Source: JAPLVS01 sp043809265
GTDB taxonomy: Archaea; Iainarchaeota; Iainarchaeia; Iainarchaeales; DTGL01
Assembly: GCA_043809265.1 (NCBI GenBank)
Contig: JAZDDY010000125.1
Span: 1 to 11,531, forward strand
Direction: 5' to 3'
Length of the DNA stretch: 11,531 nt
Under the pieces are notes generated by a model. That model saw only the letters and a list, made by a program, of their open reading frames with translations. It did not search any database and was not told where the DNA came from. This document shows, in pieces, positions 9,027 to 11,531 of the stretch. Made by a program: the position numbers and the translations under genes. Position 1 is the first letter of the stretch. The number at the start of each line of letters is the position of its first letter.

Positions 9027-11531
9027 ATGGAAGGAATGCTTTCACATAAAAAATTCCTTTTGCTTTCAATCCTTTTTTTGCTGATTTTTTCAAACTTCAC
9101 TGTTTTTGCTGGGAATCCCCCCGGAAACTGGAACACTTATTGGTGGACTCCGGAAGGGGAGTTAATGGAATGGAACATTAATGACGCGAAGACAAGGACT
9201 GTCACTCACGCTGTGAAAACAGACGAAGGCACGCTTTTCCAGAACCCGCTGACAGGCGCATTGGAGATTGTCCCGACAGGCGGGCCTGCCGCAGTGCCTG
9301 CCGCCCCCGGAAGCCTTGGGACTCTTCTTTCGGCTTTAGTCGATCAGGGATTGCAATCCAGCGCTGTCTGGCAGGACCCGGATGGAAAAACCTACATGTA
9401 CACAACGGCCGGCGGCAAGCAGGAAATTCAGATGACACAAGGCTATTTCGAGCAGGACGGAAGTTTTTTCCAGGTAACCGACACAGGCCAGATTTTTGAA
9501 GTGGAAGCCATAGACTATTATGCCGGCACAGGAAAGCAGGCCTGGGCCAGCAGCACAAGTTCGACCTTAGCCACTATTTTCGTCATACAATCCTACACCG
9601 TCGAGGGTTCATACACCTCAGCATCAATCAAAGAGGTCTCAAATGCCATAAAGGGGGTAGATGGCCAGTATTATTGGTCTGAAAGCGATAGTGATTATTA
9701 CAGGTTCAATCCTGAGACCGGCCAGGTGGAAAAAATTGAAGGCGTGGATTTCCTTGCAAGAGGCAGGCCCATGAGCGACATGCAACGCAGGATGTACGAA
9801 CAACAAATAAGGAATCTGTTAAGGACTGCTGAAGACATGAGCCTTTTTGAAATTTCATATACTGGATTTGGAAGCATGTCAATTATAGCGGCAGGCCAAA
9901 TGCAAATGCAAATTTCAGTTCCGACCCAGGAAAATTTTGCAAAATACAATACCACTCTGTTGTATGCTTATGACGGCCTTTACCTTTATTCAGGGCCAGA
10001 TGCCCCGGTGTTACAATCTGATGGGACCGTAAAAAAGATGACGGTGAAACTTGTAGGCTGCGAATTGGGGGGCAGTAACCGTTGCTTTGCGTTATACGGC
10101 GTTGACAGCGAAGGCAATCTTGTGAAGCTTGACGATGCTGTCCGCCCAGTGGTTGGTTTTGCGGTAAACGGTTATTTTTGCACTGATACTGATTGCAAGG
10201 GGTCAGCAGAGACGATTGAAGTTCCTGAGGACATTGACCCCTCATCCACCAAAATCACAACCGAAACCGGCGTTGCTCCGGAAACTCAAGCCGATGGGCC
10301 CGCAAATCCAGCTGATCCAGGCACCGATGGTTCAGGCCAGCCAGAACCAGGCGAAGCGACCACTACTAATGAGTTTGGTGTACACTGCACAACCTCCGGT
10401 TGTTCTGACACAAATGCTGGAAAAACCACAAAGGGAATAGCCAGTTGCGCGACCGCCTTGTCCTGCTCTTCGTATTATGCCAGGAACGAGTGCGGCCCTT
10501 CCCTTGACGACGGCTGTGACGGCACAATGAACTGCACTTCGTGCACTGCCGGCTTTTCGTGCACAGGCGGGAGCTGCAATTGCGCCAAGAAAAAAGCCTG
10601 TTCAGCTGATAGCGCCTGCGGTTATGAGGATGACGGCTGCGGCGGCAAGCTGACCTGCGGTTCATGCCCTGCCGGCCTGCAATGCGACCTTACGTTCAGG
10701 GAATGCATGCCTGAAAGCGAAAAAACCTATCTTGAGCTCAGCAACATAAACGTCTTCCCTTACGCGTCCTATGCTGTTTTTTCATGGTCGACCTCTGTGC
10801 CTGCTGAGTCAATGCTTGCCCTTGGGAAAACCGAAGCGCTCGGATTGCAGCAAAAAATCTCAGGCAGCACTAAAAGCCATTCTGTTTTTGTGCAGGGCCT
10901 TGAGCCTGACACAACCTATTACTACAAGATTTCTGTTTTTGCAGGGAACGAATCGAAAGAAAGCACAGGTTCTTTCAAGACATTGAAGGCAGGCGAGGAA
11001 GGCGGCCCGTTGAAAGTGCTGATGATTTCGGTGGAGCCTTCCGGAAAGACCGCATACGAAGGTTATTCTTTTTCGTTCACCGCCCTAACCAATTCCCCGG
11101 AGCAGGGAAGCCTTGAATTCGAGTGGGATTTCGGGGACGGGATAGTTTCGCAGAATGCAGGCTACACTTTTTACCATGCATATTACGGCCTGAAGGAAAA
11201 GGAAAAGAAGTTCACTGTAAAGGTTACGGCAAAGGACAAAAAGGGAAACAAGGCTTCGGGCGAGGTAGAAATCACTGTTTTAAAAGCCATGTTCAAGCCT
11301 GTCATGCTTTCCCCGAAGCAGTTTGAAAGGATTCCAAAGAAAGGCGACATCAATTTCGCTGTTTTCTTTTTGGACGACAAGGATATGACTATCCCGTGCA
11401 ACCAAATCAAGTTCAAGGGCATTTTTGCAGGCGGGAATGTGAAAATGACATGCGCTGACGGCAATATTTTCTTTGGCTCTGTTCCCTTATGGCACGGCCT
11501 TGATGAAATGGAATTGTTTGCGATTTATGCG
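9027..11531 (+). CDS. Large secreted multidomain surface protein (3' end off window)
   Basis: 835 codons are open to the right edge. Residues 1-28 are a signal peptide (KK, then hydrophobic FLLLSILFLLIF, with cleavage likely after VFA28). Residues 35-240 carry repeated short motifs of aromatic residues and Gly turns (YWWTPEGELMEW, VWQDPDGKTYMY, YFEQDGSFFQV, YYWSESDSDYY). A Pro/Thr/Gly linker spans about 400-450. Cys-rich modules follow at 454-561, with DDGC497DG...C503TSC and DDGC538GG...C544GSC. Next are an FN3-like domain (about 568-653, ending LEPDTTYYYKISVFA...SFKTL), a PKD domain (about 664-756, WDFGDG at 700-705), and the start of another beta domain. The many Cys imply disulfides outside the cell. 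It may attach to the envelope through an unseen C-terminus. It probably acts in adhesion, cell-cell contact or binding. No catalytic motif is visible. Confidence 0.9.
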   Translation, partial: MEGMLSHKKFLLLSILFLLIFSNFTVFAGNPPGNWNTYWWTPEGELMEWNINDAKTRTVTHAVKTDEGTLFQNPLTGALEIVPTGGPAAVPAAPGSLGTLLSALVDQGLQSSAVWQDPDGKTYMYTTAGGKQEIQMTQGYFEQDGSFFQVTDTGQIFEVEAIDYYAGTGKQAWASSTSSTLATIFVIQSYTVEGSYTSASIKEVSNAIKGVDGQYYWSESDSDYYRFNPETGQVEKIEGVDFLARGRPMSDMQRRMYEQQIRNLLRTAEDMSLFEISYTGFGSMSIIAAGQMQMQISVPTQENFAKYNTTLLYAYDGLYLYSGPDAPVLQSDGTVKKMTVKLVGCELGGSNRCFALYGVDSEGNLVKLDDAVRPVVGFAVNGYFCTDTDCKGSAETIEVPEDIDPSSTKITTETGVAPETQADGPANPADPGTDGSGQPEPGEATTTNEFGVHCTTSGCSDTNAGKTTKGIASCATALSCSSYYARNECGPSLDDGCDGTMNCTSCTAGFSCTGGSCNCAKKKACSADSACGYEDDGCGGKLTCGSCPAGLQCDLTFRECMPESEKTYLELSNINVFPYASYAVFSWSTSVPAESMLALGKTEALGLQQKISGSTKSHSVFVQGLEPDTTYYYKISVFAGNESKESTGSFKTLKAGEEGGPLKVLMISVEPSGKTAYEGYSFSFTALTNSPEQGSLEFEWDFGDGIVSQNAGYTFYHAYYGLKEKEKKFTVKVTAKDKKGNKASGEVEITVLKAMFKPVMLSPKQFERIPKKGDINFAVFFLDDKDMTIPCNQIKFKGIFAGGNVKMTCADGNIFFGSVPLWHGLDEMELFAIYA

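Noticed and set aside
9202..9558. Minus-strand frames under the surface protein gene
   Set aside because: Shadows of the plus-strand coding frame; Cys/Arg/Pro-rich with no start signals.
1..11531. CRISPR array
   Set aside because: No regularly spaced short direct repeats. The four junction repeats are about 0.9-1.4 kb apart with genes between.

Overview
The window looks archaeal, probably from a DPANN-type genome such as Diapherotrites or Micrarchaeota. The lineage is inference. The evidence is TATA/BRE-like boxes about 24-29 nt upstream of many start codons (leaderless transcription), GGTGA/GGAGG ribosome sites on the other genes, heavy AGG/AGA arginine use, an archaeal-style two-helix membrane protein, and a secreted protein with FN3-like, PKD and Cys-rich modules. 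No rRNA, tRNA, transposase or CRISPR array is visible.

Region 1 (1-3450) is an accessory strip with every gene on the minus strand. From right to left it holds a TraB/Tiki-like protein, a zero-spaced RHH antitoxin and PIN toxin pair, a small antitoxin-like protein, a Fic AMPylase with its inhibitory motif, and the first codons of a gene that leaves the left edge. A GC-rich intergenic motif recurs four times here (217-256, 1606-1640, 2518-2568, 3386-3433), each copy beyond the 3' end of a gene or gene pair. It is not seen elsewhere in the window, so the strip looks like a row of cassettes separated by one junction repeat.

Region 2 (3450-8923), also minus strand, holds mostly small or lineage-specific genes. 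They are a winged-helix-like protein, a two-TM membrane protein followed by an in-frame helical ORF, a small beta-rich protein in a likely operon with a 356-aa unknown, a RelE-type toxin and its antitoxin, a deiminase/amidinotransferase-fold protein broken by a frameshift at an A10 run, a 324-aa unknown, and a 43-aa leaderless ORF.

Region 3 (8923-11531) starts with a 104-bp divergent promoter region. From it a large plus-strand gene runs off the right edge. It encodes a signal peptide, short aromatic/Gly repeats, a disordered linker, two Cys-rich 'DGCGG' modules, an FN3-like domain, a PKD domain and the start of a further beta domain: a secreted or surface protein.

The strongest leads are the junction repeat with its cassette layout, the A10 frameshift in the deiminase-like gene, the flanking repeats of the TraB-like gene, and the large surface protein.
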